A stretch of DNA of 64,000 bases. It comes from Sphingopyxis alaskensis RB2256 (GTDB taxonomy: Bacteria; Pseudomonadota; Alphaproteobacteria; Sphingomonadales; Sphingomonadaceae). Positions within the stretch are counted from its first letter, which is position 1. Each line of letters begins with the position of its first letter. The stretch is from positions 124,001-188,000 of the forward strand of contig NC_008048.1 in the NCBI RefSeq assembly GCF_000013985.1, in the 5' to 3' direction. A program made the position numbers and the translations under genes. Below the pieces are notes generated by a model. It saw only the letters and a list, made by a program, of their open reading frames with translations, was not told the origin of the DNA and searched no databases. Below are positions 16,728-25,066 of the stretch, in pieces.

Positions 16728-17693
16728 CTAAGCGTCCACCATCGCGTGATATTCGGCTTCGGCGAGGTAGCGTTCGGCGTCGAGCGCCGCCATGCAGCCC
16801 ATGCCCGCGGCGGTCACCGCCTGGCGATAGATTTTGTCGGTGACGTCGCCCGCGGCGAAGACGCCGGGGATCGCGGTGAGCGACGTGCCGGGCGTCACTT
16901 GCAGATAGCCGTCGGCGTCGAGCGGCAGCTTGCCCCGGAACAGCTCGGTCGAGGGGCTGTGGCCGATCGCGACGAAACCGCCGTCGGTCGGCTCGTGGCT
17001 CGCCGCGCCGGTGACGGTGTCGATCAGGTCGACCCCGACGAGGCCCGAAACCCCCTCGCCCGCGACGAAGCGTTCGACCTGCTTGTTCCACAAGACCTTG
17101 ATCTTGGGATTGGCGAAGAGGCGGTCCTGCAGGATTTTTTCGGCGCGCAGCGAATCGCGGCGATGGATCAGCGTCACATCGTCGCTGTGGTTGGTGAGGT
17201 AGAGCGCCTCCTCGACCGCGGTGTTGCCGCCGCCGATGACGACGACCTTCTTGCCGCGATAGAAAAAGCCATCACAAGTGGCGCAGGCCGACACGCCCTT
17301 GCCGCCCAGTTCCTGTTCGCCAGGGACGCCGAGCCATTTTGCCTGCGCTCCCGTCGCGATGACAAGCGTTTCGGCGAGATAGACGTCGCCGCCGTCGCCG
17401 GTCAGCTTGAAGGGACGCTGCGACAGATCGACATCGACGATCGTGTCCCAGATCATCGATGTGCCGACATGCACCGCCTGCGCGGTCATCTGTTCCATCA
17501 GCCACGGCCCCTGGATCACCTCGGCGAATCCGGGATAGTTCTCGACATCGGTGGTGATCGTCAGCTGTCCACCGGGTTGCAGCCCCTGCACGACGATCGG
17601 CTGCATCCCCGCGCGCGCGGCATAGATGGCGGCCGACAGGCCGGCGGGGCCGGAGCCGAGGATGAGCATCTTGGTGTGGTGGGTGCTGGGCAT
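16728..17693 (-). CDS. trxB: Thioredoxin reductase
   Basis: The product has 321 residues, the normal length for the low-molecular-weight enzyme. The FAD-binding motif is 'GSGPAGLSAAIYAARAG' (14-30), the redox-active disulfide motif is CATC at 137-140, the NADPH-binding 'GGGNTAVEEA' starts near 154 and the second FAD motif 'GVFAAGDVTD' is near 285. It transfers electrons from NADPH to thioredoxin in the cytoplasm; the thioredoxin gene trxA lies 11 kb away in this window. It is divergent from the methyltransferase at 17909, with an 82-bp repeat between them. Confidence 0.97.
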   Translation of the reverse strand: MPSTHHTKMLILGSGPAGLSAAIYAARAGMQPIVVQGLQPGGQLTITTDVENYPGFAEVIQGPWLMEQMTAQAVHVGTSMIWDTIVDVDLSQRPFKLTGDGGDVYLAETLVIATGAQAKWLGVPGEQELGGKGVSACATCDGFFYRGKKVVVIGGGNTAVEEALYLTNHSDDVTLIHRRDSLRAEKILQDRLFANPKIKVLWNKQVERFVAGEGVSGLVGVDLIDTVTGAASHEPTDGGFVAIGHSPSTELFRGKLPLDADGYLQVTPGTSLTAIPGVFAAGDVTDKIYRQAVTAAGMGCMAALDAERYLAEAEYHAMVDA

Positions 17694-17740
17694 GGCGATC
17701 CTGTTTCTGTGCGAATGACGGCGATTGCGCTATCCCATAT

Positions 17741-17822
17741 CCGTTCGCATCGGGCGAAGTCGAGATGCCGCAAAGGACGGCGCCACGACGATGGGTGTCT
17801 CGACTGCGCTCGACACGAACGG
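17741..17822 (-). repeat. 82-bp dispersed palindromic repeat, copy 1
   Basis: This 82-bp unit in the trxB upstream region is the reverse complement of the 82-bp unit at 58518-58599, with strong matches at both ends and variation in the centre. Its ends contain inverted TCTCGACTTCGC-type arms. It behaves like an intergenic REP-type element. Confidence 0.75.
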
Positions 17823-17908
17823 GCAGAAAGGAATCGCGGCAGGCACAAATGGGCGTTGTAACGCGCGCTGGCAAGAGACAGGCGGCGCGCGAAGAGGGAG
17901 AGGCGGTG

Positions 17909-18535
17909 ATGGCAAGCTGGTGGGAGCGGCACGGCGTCCCGCGCCTGATCAAATGCGCCTGTTCGCAGGGGCAGATCATGAAGCTGAGGAGCCGGATCGT
18001 GCCGTATGCGCGCGGCCATGTGCTCGAACTCGGCTGCGGCGGCGGGATCAACATGGCATTTTACCGTCCGGAACAGGTCGAGAGTTTCTCCGGGATCGAC
18101 CCGTCGCCCGAACTGCTGGCGATGAGCCGCGCGGCGGCGGCCGGGCGCGGGATGGCGGCCGACATTCGGGGCGGCGTCGGCGAAGCGATGCCGTTCGACA
18201 GCGGGCAGTTCGATACCGTCGTCACTACCTTCACCCTCTGTTCGGTCGCCGATCAGGCCGCGGTGCTCGCCGAAATCCGCCGCGTGCTGAAACCGGGCGG
18301 GACCGCGCTATTCCTCGAACATGGCGGCGCGCCCGATGCCGGGGTCGCGAAATGGCAGCGGCGTATCGAGCCGGTCTGGAAACGCATCGGCGGCAATTGC
18401 CACCTGACGCGCCCGATCGGCGACGCCTATGCCGCGGCAGGCTTTGCGGTCGAGCGACAGGGCGCCGCCTATATGCCGAAAACGCCGCGCCCGTTTGGCT
18501 GGGTCGAATATGGCGCGGCGCGGGTCGCGGGGTAG
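17909..18535 (+). CDS. Class I SAM-dependent methyltransferase
   Basis: ATG 17909 lies after GGGAGAGG and gives 208 residues. The Rossmann-type SAM-binding motif I is 'VLELGCGGGINMAFY' (about 37-51). A motif II/III region 'SGIDPSPELL' and a 'FDTVVTTFTLCSVAD' motif IV follow, then 'VLKPGGTALFLEHG'. This matches the ubiE/methyltransferase-11 superfamily. Similar proteins are annotated as phospholipid or small-molecule methyltransferases, but the substrate cannot be read from sequence. It is divergent from trxB and ends at a strong terminator. Confidence 0.85.
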   Translation: MASWWERHGVPRLIKCACSQGQIMKLRSRIVPYARGHVLELGCGGGINMAFYRPEQVESFSGIDPSPELLAMSRAAAAGRGMAADIRGGVGEAMPFDSGQFDTVVTTFTLCSVADQAAVLAEIRRVLKPGGTALFLEHGGAPDAGVAKWQRRIEPVWKRIGGNCHLTRPIGDAYAAAGFAVERQGAAYMPKTPRPFGWVEYGAARVAG

Positions 18536-18579
18536 GCGGGGGCGGGAAACGTCTGGGGCCGACCAGAAGCTGCCATAGG

Positions 18580-18614
18580 ATCCTCCCCATCGCAAGTCGA
18601 TGGGGAGGATTTTT
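18580..18614 (+). terminator. Rho-independent terminator of the methyltransferase gene
   Basis: A 13-bp perfect stem (18580-18592 with 18598-18610) with a CAAGT loop is followed by TTTTT on the plus strand, 45 bases after the stop codon. It lies between convergent genes. Confidence 0.9.
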
Positions 18615-18660
18615 AAACGTCCGCTCCCCACCCCAAAGCCGTCGTGCGCGATGTCTGGAC

Positions 18661-19389
18661 CTATTCCTTCTCGCCCATCTCGACCAATCCATGCCCGACG
18701 CTGACCCGTTCGTCGAAGACGAAACAGCTGCCGTGCCAGCGGCTTTGGGACGCGGGCACCTGTTCGAGATAGGCGAGGATGCCGCCTTTCAGGTGGACGA
18801 CGTCCTCGACGCCTTCGTGGCGCAGGAAGGCGGTCGATTTTTCGCAGCGGATGCCGCCGGTGCAGAACATAGCGATGCGCTTGCCCGTGAAGCGATCGGC
18901 ATTGGCGCGCCACCAGCCCGGAAAGTCGCCGAAGCTCTTTGTGCCGGGATCGACCGCGCCCGCGAAGCTGCCATAGCCGACCTCGAAACCGTTGCGCGTG
19001 TCGATGAGCACCGTGCCCGGATCGTCGACGAGTGCGTTCCAGTCGGCGGGGTCGACATAGGGTGCGGCGTTGCGCGCGGGGTCGAGGCCCGGCACCCTCA
19101 TCGTGACGATTTCCTTCTTCAGCCGCACCTTGAGCCGCCTGAAGGGCATGGCGGAGGCGACCGAGTATTTGACGTCGAGCGCCGCGCAGCCGGGGAGTGC
19201 GCGGATATGGTCGATCACTGCGGCGATGCCGACATCGGTTCCGGCGATCGTGCCGTTGATCCCTTCGCGCGCGAGCAGCAGCGTGCCTTTGACGCCCTCG
19301 ATCGCGCAATGGTTCAGCAGCGGCTGGCGCAGCGCCGCCGGGTCGTCGAAAGCGGCGAAGCGATAGAGGGCGGCGACGGTGACGGTCAT
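18661..19389 (-). CDS. trhO: tRNA uridine(34) hydroxylase (rhodanese type)
   Basis: The product has 242 residues. An N-terminal acylphosphatase-like domain ('[20 protein letters not shown]', about 28-47) is followed by a rhodanese domain with '[14 protein letters not shown]' and the active-site loop '[10 protein letters not shown]' (176-185). TrhO (YceA) makes 5-hydroxyuridine at the wobble position of certain tRNAs. The protein ends soon after '[13 protein letters not shown]' and lacks the Cys-rich tail found in longer homologues, so it is a short form. It is convergent with the methyltransferase gene and its 5' end faces the glnB promoter region. Confidence 0.9.
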   Translation of the reverse strand: MTVTVAALYRFAAFDDPAALRQPLLNHCAIEGVKGTLLLAREGINGTIAGTDVGIAAVIDHIRALPGCAALDVKYSVASAMPFRRLKVRLKKEIVTMRVPGLDPARNAAPYVDPADWNALVDDPGTVLIDTRNGFEVGYGSFAGAVDPGTKSFGDFPGWWRANADRFTGKRIAMFCTGGIRCEKSTAFLRHEGVEDVVHLKGGILAYLEQVPASQSRWHGSCFVFDERVSVGHGLVEMGEKE

Positions 19390-19563
19390 GGGGACGGGGC
19401 CTTAGACAAAAGCCGTGCCGAAGGGAATAAGCCGCCGGTTGCGATGCTGCGGGCGGAACCCTGTGCTGCTTTTTTAGGCAGTGGTTGCCGTCGATTGCTC
19501 ACCCCTTGGGCAGCGCCGCAATTTCCTGTCAAAAATCTTGGCGAAAGCGCGCGATTCGGCAAT

Positions 19564-19578
19564 TGGCACGGCTCTTGA
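19564..19578 (+). promoter_or_regulatory. Sigma-54-type promoter for glnB
   Basis: TGGCACG (19564-19570), four bases, then TTGA (19575-19578) closely matches the -24/-12 consensus TGGCACG-N4-TTGCW, with one mismatch at the -12 element. It lies 115 bases upstream of the glnB start. Nitrogen-limitation control of glnBA by RpoN and NtrC is established in related bacteria. Confidence 0.65.
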
Positions 19579-19653
19579 TTGGTGCAAGATGACGGGGCCT
19601 CGCGGCGACTCAGGGTTTGAGAACCGGACCAGGCTAGCCTGATCCGGCTTTGA

Positions 19654-20031
<378 letters not shown>

Positions 20032-20102
20032 CCGCCCCGCACCCATTTCATCCCAGCAATCCCCGGCACGCCGGACCATCACGCAAGAAGGAAGCATAGA
20101 CC

Positions 20103-21515
20103 ATGGCTACGAAGCCCAAGGATATCATCGCCCGGATCAAGGACAACGACATCGAGTGGGTCGACCTGCGCTTCACCGACCCCAAGGGCAAGTGGCAGCA
20201 CCTGACCATGTGCGCCGGGGTGATCGACGAGGATGCGCTCGAAGACGGGCTGATGTTCGACGGTTCGTCGATCGAGGGCTGGAAGGCGATCAACGAAAGC
20301 GACATGATCCTGAAGCCCGATCTCGACGCCGTCTATGACGATCCCTTTTCGGCGACGCCGATGCTGGTGATCTTCTGCGACATCGTCGAGCCGTCGACCG
20401 GCGAGGGCTATGCCCGCGATCCGCGCACGACGGCGAAGCGCGCCGAGGCCTATCTCGGATCGACCGGCATCGGCGACACCGTCTATGTCGGCCCCGAAGC
20501 CGAATTCTTCATGTTCGACGATGTCCGCTTCGAAACCGGCTATAACAAGTCGGGCTTCGAGATCGACGACATCGAGCTGCCGACCAACACCGGCCGCAGC
20601 TATGAGGGCGGCAACCTCGCCCACCGCCCGCGCGCCAAGGGCGGCTATTTCCCCGTCGCGCCGGTCGACAGCGCGGTCGACATCCGCGCCGAAATGGTCT
20701 CGACGATGCTCGAAATGGGCCTGCCGTGCGACAAGCACCACCATGAGGTCGCCGCGGCGCAGCACGAGCTGGGCCTGACCTTCGGCACGCTGACGCAGAC
20801 CGCCGACCGTATGCAGATCTATAAATATGTCGTCCACCAGGTCGCGCACGCCTATGGCAAGACCGCAACCTTCATGCCCAAACCGATCAAGGACGATAAC
20901 GGTTCGGGGATGCACACGCACATCTCGATCTGGGAAAAGGGCAAGCCGCTCTTTGCGGGCAATGGCTATGCCGGTCTCAGCGACATGTGCCTCTATTTCA
21001 TCGGCGGCGTCATCAAGCACGCCAAGGCGCTCAACGCCTTCACCAACCCGACGACGAACAGCTACAAGCGCCTTGTTCCGGGCTTCGAAGCGCCGGTGCT
21101 GCTCGCTTATTCGAGCCGCAACCGCTCGGCCTCGTGCCGCATTCCCTATGGCGCGGGCGCCAAGGCGAAGCGCGTCGAGTTCCGCTTCCCCGACGCGATG
21201 GCGAACCCCTATCTCTGCTATTCGGCGCTGCTGATGGCGGGGCTCGACGGCATTCAGAACAAGATCCATCCCGGCGACGCGATGGACAAGAATCTCTATG
21301 ACCTGCCGCCCGAAGAGCTTTCCGAAGTGCCGACCGTGTGCGGCAGCTTGCGTGAAGCGCTCGACAGCCTGATGGCCGATCACGACTTCCTTTTGAAGGG
21401 CGACGTGTTTTCGAAGGACCAGATCGAGGCCTATGTCGAGCTCAAATGGAACGAAGTCTATCGGTTCGAACAGACGCCGAGCCCGGTCGAGTTCGACATG
21501 TATTACAGCGCCTGA
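20103..21515 (+). CDS. glnA: Glutamine synthetase, type I
   Basis: The product has 470 residues, full length for GSI-beta. The beta-grasp domain with '[10 protein letters not shown]' is followed by the catalytic domain, with 'EAEFFMFD', the ATP-binding '[10 protein letters not shown]'-type segment, and 'NRSASCRIP' contributing to glutamate binding. The adenylylation tyrosine is in 'NLYDLPPEE' at about residue 399, so activity should be controlled by GlnE and PII. It condenses glutamate and ammonia to glutamine at the cost of ATP. It is co-transcribed with glnB and followed by a clear terminator. Confidence 0.98.
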   Translation: MATKPKDIIARIKDNDIEWVDLRFTDPKGKWQHLTMCAGVIDEDALEDGLMFDGSSIEGWKAINESDMILKPDLDAVYDDPFSATPMLVIFCDIVEPSTGEGYARDPRTTAKRAEAYLGSTGIGDTVYVGPEAEFFMFDDVRFETGYNKSGFEIDDIELPTNTGRSYEGGNLAHRPRAKGGYFPVAPVDSAVDIRAEMVSTMLEMGLPCDKHHHEVAAAQHELGLTFGTLTQTADRMQIYKYVVHQVAHAYGKTATFMPKPIKDDNGSGMHTHISIWEKGKPLFAGNGYAGLSDMCLYFIGGVIKHAKALNAFTNPTTNSYKRLVPGFEAPVLLAYSSRNRSASCRIPYGAGAKAKRVEFRFPDAMANPYLCYSALLMAGLDGIQNKIHPGDAMDKNLYDLPPEELSEVPTVCGSLREALDSLMADHDFLLKGDVFSKDQIEAYVELKWNEVYRFEQTPSPVEFDMYYSA

Positions 21516-21542
21516 TCGACCAGCGGGTCAGTAGCGCCGACA

Positions 21543-21578
21543 GGGGCGTCCGGTTCGGGGGAGCCGGACGCCCCTTTT
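21543..21578 (+). terminator. Rho-independent terminator of glnBA
   Basis: GGGGCGTCCGG (21543-21553) pairs with CCGGACGCCCC (21564-21574), followed by TTTT, 28 bases after the glnA stop. Confidence 0.92.
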
Positions 21579-21672
21579 CGTGGCGCGTTGACGTGCCAGG
21601 TAGTTGCGCGCGAGCTTGCCACCCGCGACATGACCGCCGATGACGGCGGGCAGGCGAAGGGAGATGGCGGGG

Positions 21673-22149
21673 ATGATGCGTTTGGCGGTTCCGGCGCTCG
21701 TGTTTCTGGTCGCGGCGTGCGGCGCCTCCGCCGACCCGGCGGCGACCGTCGCCACCCCCGAAGGCTATCGCGAGGCGGCGGCGGCGTTCGACTCGGCGAT
21801 CGCGGCGAAGGACGAGGCGGCGTTGCAGCGGCTGATCGCCGACGATTTCCTGTGGGTGCGCGGCAGCGGCGCGATGGGCGACAAGGCCGCGTTCATCGCC
21901 GCGCTCGCCGCACCGTCGATCCGTATCGAACCCTTCCGGCCCGCTGAGCCGCGCTGGATCACCAGTGGCGACAGCGCGCTGCTCGCCGCGACCAACAGGC
22001 TGCAGGGCACCGCCGACGGCGAGCCGTTCGTCGACCGGCACCGTTTTGCCGATCACTGGCTGTGGCGCGATGGCGCATGGCAGCTCGTCTATGCGCAAGT
22101 TACTCCGGTGCCCGAAGCGGCCGCAGCGGATGTCGGCGGGGCTGACTGA
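21673..22149 (+). CDS. Lipoprotein with NTF2-like/DUF4440 domain
   Basis: ATG codons occur at 21664, 21673 and 21676; 21673 has GGGAG at a good distance. The signal peptide ends 'LVFLVAACGAS', a clear lipobox. The remaining ~135 residues form an NTF2-like cone fold ('FDSAIAAKDEAALQRLIADD' then 'WVRGSGAMGDKAAFIAAL'), typical of DUF4440 proteins. These include scaffold or ligand-binding proteins with few known functions. It lies downstream of the glnA terminator and is convergent with the membrane-protein gene at 22162. Confidence 0.75.
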   Translation: MMRLAVPALVFLVAACGASADPAATVATPEGYREAAAAFDSAIAAKDEAALQRLIADDFLWVRGSGAMGDKAAFIAALAAPSIRIEPFRPAEPRWITSGDSALLAATNRLQGTADGEPFVDRHRFADHWLWRDGAWQLVYAQVTPVPEAAAADVGGAD

Positions 22150-22161
22150 ACCGGGGGGGCA

Positions 22162-22833
22162 CTATCGCGGCGCCATCATGCCCCGCCGCGCGGTTGCGAC
22201 AAAACAGCCGAGCAGCATCAGCCCGAACGACAGCGATACAAGGTCGATCGGGTGCGGACCGGCGATGAGGTCGGCTGTGGCCGCGCCGCCCCACAGAACT
22301 GCGACGAACATCATCAAATTGCCGGTGATCGCCGTGACCTCCAGCGTCAGCTGGCGCCACAGCTCGTCGAAATCGCGCCACATCCAGACCGACACCAGCG
22401 TAAACAGGCCGAGCACCGCGACCAGGATCCAGAATGCCGCCGCAACACTCACGCGCGGCGTTGTTCCCACCGCTTCGCTACCCGTCGCATAGGCGAGGAG
22501 CATCAACCCGGCGCCGAGCGCGAGACACCCGATGGCACTTCCGCCGAGGTGCGAGCGTTCTTCGACGATTTCTTCGGCGTCGGCGACATTGAGCAGGCGC
22601 TGGCCGACAAGCCGTGGCGCGAGCGTGCCGATCCCGACGAAGGCGCCCATCAGCGTGTAGATGAAGCCCACGCCCAGAAGGATGATGATCGATCCGGGCC
22701 AGTCGTTGCCATCGCCGCCTTCGAGCAGCGACAGCGCCGCAAACATGCCAGCCGCACCGACGACGGCGCCGAACAGCGCCTGCGCGGCGATCTTTTTCCA
22801 TCCCGCGGTGGGACTGGCCTTGGTCGTCATCAT
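22162..22833 (-). CDS. Multi-pass membrane protein paired with XRE regulator
   Basis: ATG 22833 (or 22830) follows AAGGAG and gives about 223 residues. Six or so hydrophobic segments are present, with a soluble loop around 'NVADAEEIVEERSHLGG'. Proteins of this size and topology encoded directly after a small XRE regulator are common in proteobacteria; their role is not established. The XRE stop codon lies one base before this start, so the two genes form an operon under the paired operators at 23057-23108. The function is unknown. Confidence 0.75.
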   Translation of the reverse strand: MMTTKASPTAGWKKIAAQALFGAVVGAAGMFAALSLLEGGDGNDWPGSIIILLGVGFIYTLMGAFVGIGTLAPRLVGQRLLNVADAEEIVEERSHLGGSAIGCLALGAGLMLLAYATGSEAVGTTPRVSVAAAFWILVAVLGLFTLVSVWMWRDFDELWRQLTLEVTAITGNLMMFVAVLWGGAATADLIAGPHPIDLVSLSFGLMLLGCFVATARRGMMAPR

Positions 22834-22834
22834 C

Positions 22835-23041
22835 CTACTCCTTCGGGTTCCAGTGATCGATGAACAGTTCGCACACTTCGAGCGCGAAGAGGCGCGCCAT
22901 GCGCAGCGCCAGCGGCAGGCTGGGGTCATATTTGTCGGTTTCGACGGCGTTGATCGTCTGACGCGACACGCCGAGCCGCCGCGCCAGCTCGCCCTGGCTC
23001 CATCCCGCCGCCTCGCGATATTCGCGCACCCGATTTTCCAC
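22835..23041 (-). CDS. Small XRE-family regulator (68 residues)
   Basis: GTG 23041 is chosen because GGGAG lies just upstream and homologues of this compact class begin 'xENRVREYREAAGWSQ'. The frame remains open to 23116, but that part overlaps the operators. Nearly the whole protein is a helix-turn-helix domain ('LARRLGVSRQTINAVETDKY'), followed by 'DPSLPLALRMARLFALEV' and 'ELFI'. This class contains autoregulated repressors paired with membrane proteins. It is translationally linked to the membrane protein gene, with a one-base gap. Confidence 0.85.
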   Translation of the reverse strand: MENRVREYREAAGWSQGELARRLGVSRQTINAVETDKYDPSLPLALRMARLFALEVCELFIDHWNPKE

Positions 23042-23056
23042 AGCTGCTCCCGTGCC

Positions 23057-23108
23057 TGTCAAGAGCTCTTTACAGTTGGCTGTTTCGTCTGTCAAACACT
23101 CTTTACAG
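23057..23108 (-). promoter_or_regulatory. Promoter with two palindromic operators for the XRE operon
   Basis: Two 19-bp direct copies, at 23057-23075 and 23090-23108, share TGTCAA...CTCTTTACAG. Each is itself close to a palindrome of the form TGTxAA-N6-TTxACA. Their starts are 33 bp apart, three helical turns. On the minus strand the distal copy supplies TTGACA as a -35 box and TAAAGA in the proximal copy could serve as a -10 after a 17-base spacer. Autorepression by the adjacent XRE protein is likely. Confidence 0.6.
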
Positions 23109-23191
23109 GTTTCCATGACGCGTACCGTACCTGCGCCTTTGCCAAACGGTGCGGTTCATGCCCTGGCGGGCCTTTCAAGGGAGGGCTGGCC

Positions 23192-23353
23192 ATGACCCGC
23201 CACCTGATCCTGATCGCCGCGATGGCGGTCACCGCCGGTTGCGGCAAGGTCATCGGACGCCCCAATTTGGCGCGGACGGTCGCGGCGCCGCGCGAAGAAG
23301 TCTTTGCCCGCATGTTCGCGGACGGCGGCGCCGGACGGCGCGGGCGATGGTAA
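23192..23353 (+). CDS. Small lipoprotein (53 residues)
   Basis: ATG 23192 lies after AAGGGAGG. The peptide has a signal with lipobox 'MAVTAGCGK' (Cys17) and a short basic tail ending 'GGAGRRGRW'. It is divergent from the XRE operon. The tail looks unstructured, and the gene could be a truncated remnant of a longer lipoprotein; the downstream 78 bases before the next gene show no clear continuation. The function is unknown. Confidence 0.45.
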   Translation: MTRHLILIAAMAVTAGCGKVIGRPNLARTVAAPREEVFARMFADGGAGRRGRW

Positions 23354-23431
23354 ACGGGGCGAGGTTGCGGACCCGCCCGTGCGGTGGCAGTTTGCGTCGG
23401 GGTGGGCCCGATCGCGAAAGGCTGGTCGCCG

Positions 23432-24898
23432 ATGCCGAAGCATATTTTTGCCCTGCTGTTTTTGCTTGCATTGACATCGTGCGGAGGTGGTGGGGGAGGC
23501 GATACGCCGCCGCCGTTGGCCAACACGCCGCCCGTATTCACCTCACTCCAGACCGCCAGCGTCGCCGAGAACACGGCGAACGCCTATCAGGCGGCGGCAA
23601 GCGATGCCGACGGCGACGCGCTGACCTTCGCCATCGACGGCGGCGCCGATGCGGCGCGCTTTGCGATCACCGGCGCGGGCGCATTGCGGTTCAACACGCC
23701 GCCCGATTTCGACCTGCCCGGCGATGCCGATGGCGACAATGTCTATGCCGTCGTGCTGCGCGTCAGCGATGGCCGGGCGAGCGTGACACAGGCGGTCAAC
23801 ATCACCGTCACCAACAGCCGCGAAGGGATCGCCGTCGCGCGCGTCGGAACGGGGTTCAGCCAGCCGCTTTATGTCGCGCCGATCCCCGGCGACAATCGCA
23901 TCTATGTGGTCGAAAAGGGCGGCGACGTCTATCGTTTCGACCCCGCGGACGGCAGCCGGACGCGCGTGCTCGACATTACCGACATTTCGACGAGCGGCGA
24001 GCGCGGCCTGCTTGGCCTTGCGCCCTATCCCGACCATGCAACCTCGCAGCGCCTGTTCGCGGTCGCCACGGCGATCAACGGCAATGTCCAGGTGCGGCGC
24101 TACACGCTGGGCCAGCCGAATAGTTCGACCAGTTACGACCTCGTGCTCGACATTCCGCATCCCGGTTTCGACAATCATAATGGCGGCTGGATCGGCTTCG
24201 GCCCCGACGGCCATGTCTATGTCGCGGTCGGAGACGGCGGCGGCGCGGGCGACCCCAACAACAATGCGCAAAACCGCAATGTACAGCTTGGCAAGATCCT
24301 GCGCTTCGCGGTGGGCACCGGGGGCAGCACCTATGCCCCGGCACCGGGCAACCCCTTTCTTGCGGGCGGCGGCGATCCCTATGTCTTTGCGCTTGGCCTG
24401 CGCAACCCGTTCCGCGCCTCCTTTTCGGGGTCGACGCTGCTGATCGGCGATGTCGGGCAGAATGCGGTCGAGGAAATCGACATGGTCGCGACGGCACAGC
24501 CGGGGCTCAACTTTGGCTGGCGCTTCCTGGAAGGCACGCAGCCCTTTTCGGGAACGGCGCCTGCGGGCCTGACCCCGCCCGTCGCCGAATATGGCCATGG
24601 CAGCGGTCCGCGTCAGGGGCGTTCGGTCACCGGCGGCTATGTCTACCGTGGACCGGTGGCCTCGTTGCAGGGCCAGTATGTCTTTGGCGATTTCGTGTCG
24701 GGCAATATATGGACCGTGCCCTTTGCCGACCTCGTTGCCGGTCAGACCTTGCCCGCGGCCCGCTTTGCCGTGCGCAACGAGGATTTTGCTCCCGACGCAG
24801 GAACGATAGCCAACATCGCCTCATTCGGCGAGGACAGCGCGGGCAATCTGTTCATCGTCAGCATCGGCGGCGACATTTTCATGGTGCGGCCGGGCTGA
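23432..24898 (+). CDS. PQQ-type sugar dehydrogenase-like lipoprotein with cadherin-like domain
   Basis: ATG 23432 begins a signal ending 'LALTSCGGG' (lipobox), giving about 488 residues. A cadherin-like repeat spans roughly 35-130, with 'ASDADGDALTFAIDGG' and 'DGDNVYAVVLRVSDG'. It is followed by a six-bladed beta-propeller (about 135-485) with 'ERGLLGLAPYPD', 'NHNGGWIGFGPDG' and 'YVFALGLRNPFRASF', the pattern of soluble glucose dehydrogenase/HHIP-like proteins. Members oxidise aldoses with PQQ, but many paralogues have no known activity. It is expected on the periplasmic face or outer membrane. It appears monocistronic. Confidence 0.85.
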   Translation: MPKHIFALLFLLALTSCGGGGGGDTPPPLANTPPVFTSLQTASVAENTANAYQAAASDADGDALTFAIDGGADAARFAITGAGALRFNTPPDFDLPGDADGDNVYAVVLRVSDGRASVTQAVNITVTNSREGIAVARVGTGFSQPLYVAPIPGDNRIYVVEKGGDVYRFDPADGSRTRVLDITDISTSGERGLLGLAPYPDHATSQRLFAVATAINGNVQVRRYTLGQPNSSTSYDLVLDIPHPGFDNHNGGWIGFGPDGHVYVAVGDGGGAGDPNNNAQNRNVQLGKILRFAVGTGGSTYAPAPGNPFLAGGGDPYVFALGLRNPFRASFSGSTLLIGDVGQNAVEEIDMVATAQPGLNFGWRFLEGTQPFSGTAPAGLTPPVAEYGHGSGPRQGRSVTGGYVYRGPVASLQGQYVFGDFVSGNIWTVPFADLVAGQTLPAARFAVRNEDFAPDAGTIANIASFGEDSAGNLFIVSIGGDIFMVRPG

Positions 24899-25066
24899 CC
24901 GTCCCGCGGCGGCCGCCGATTCCCGTCATCGGGATGCCATGGGATGCCATGCCTTTCGCACGAAAAGCCTGGCCCGCCGATTTTCGCCGTTGGCCGCGCT
25001 TGATTCATCGGCCACAGTGACTAGGTAGCAATCCGAGACCGATTCACCGCCGATGGGAGACAAAAA

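Noticed and set aside
16444..17091. Minus-strand frame running from the trxB end into the junction gap
   Set aside because: It overlaps trxB in another frame and its N-terminal half is Arg-rich shadow sequence.
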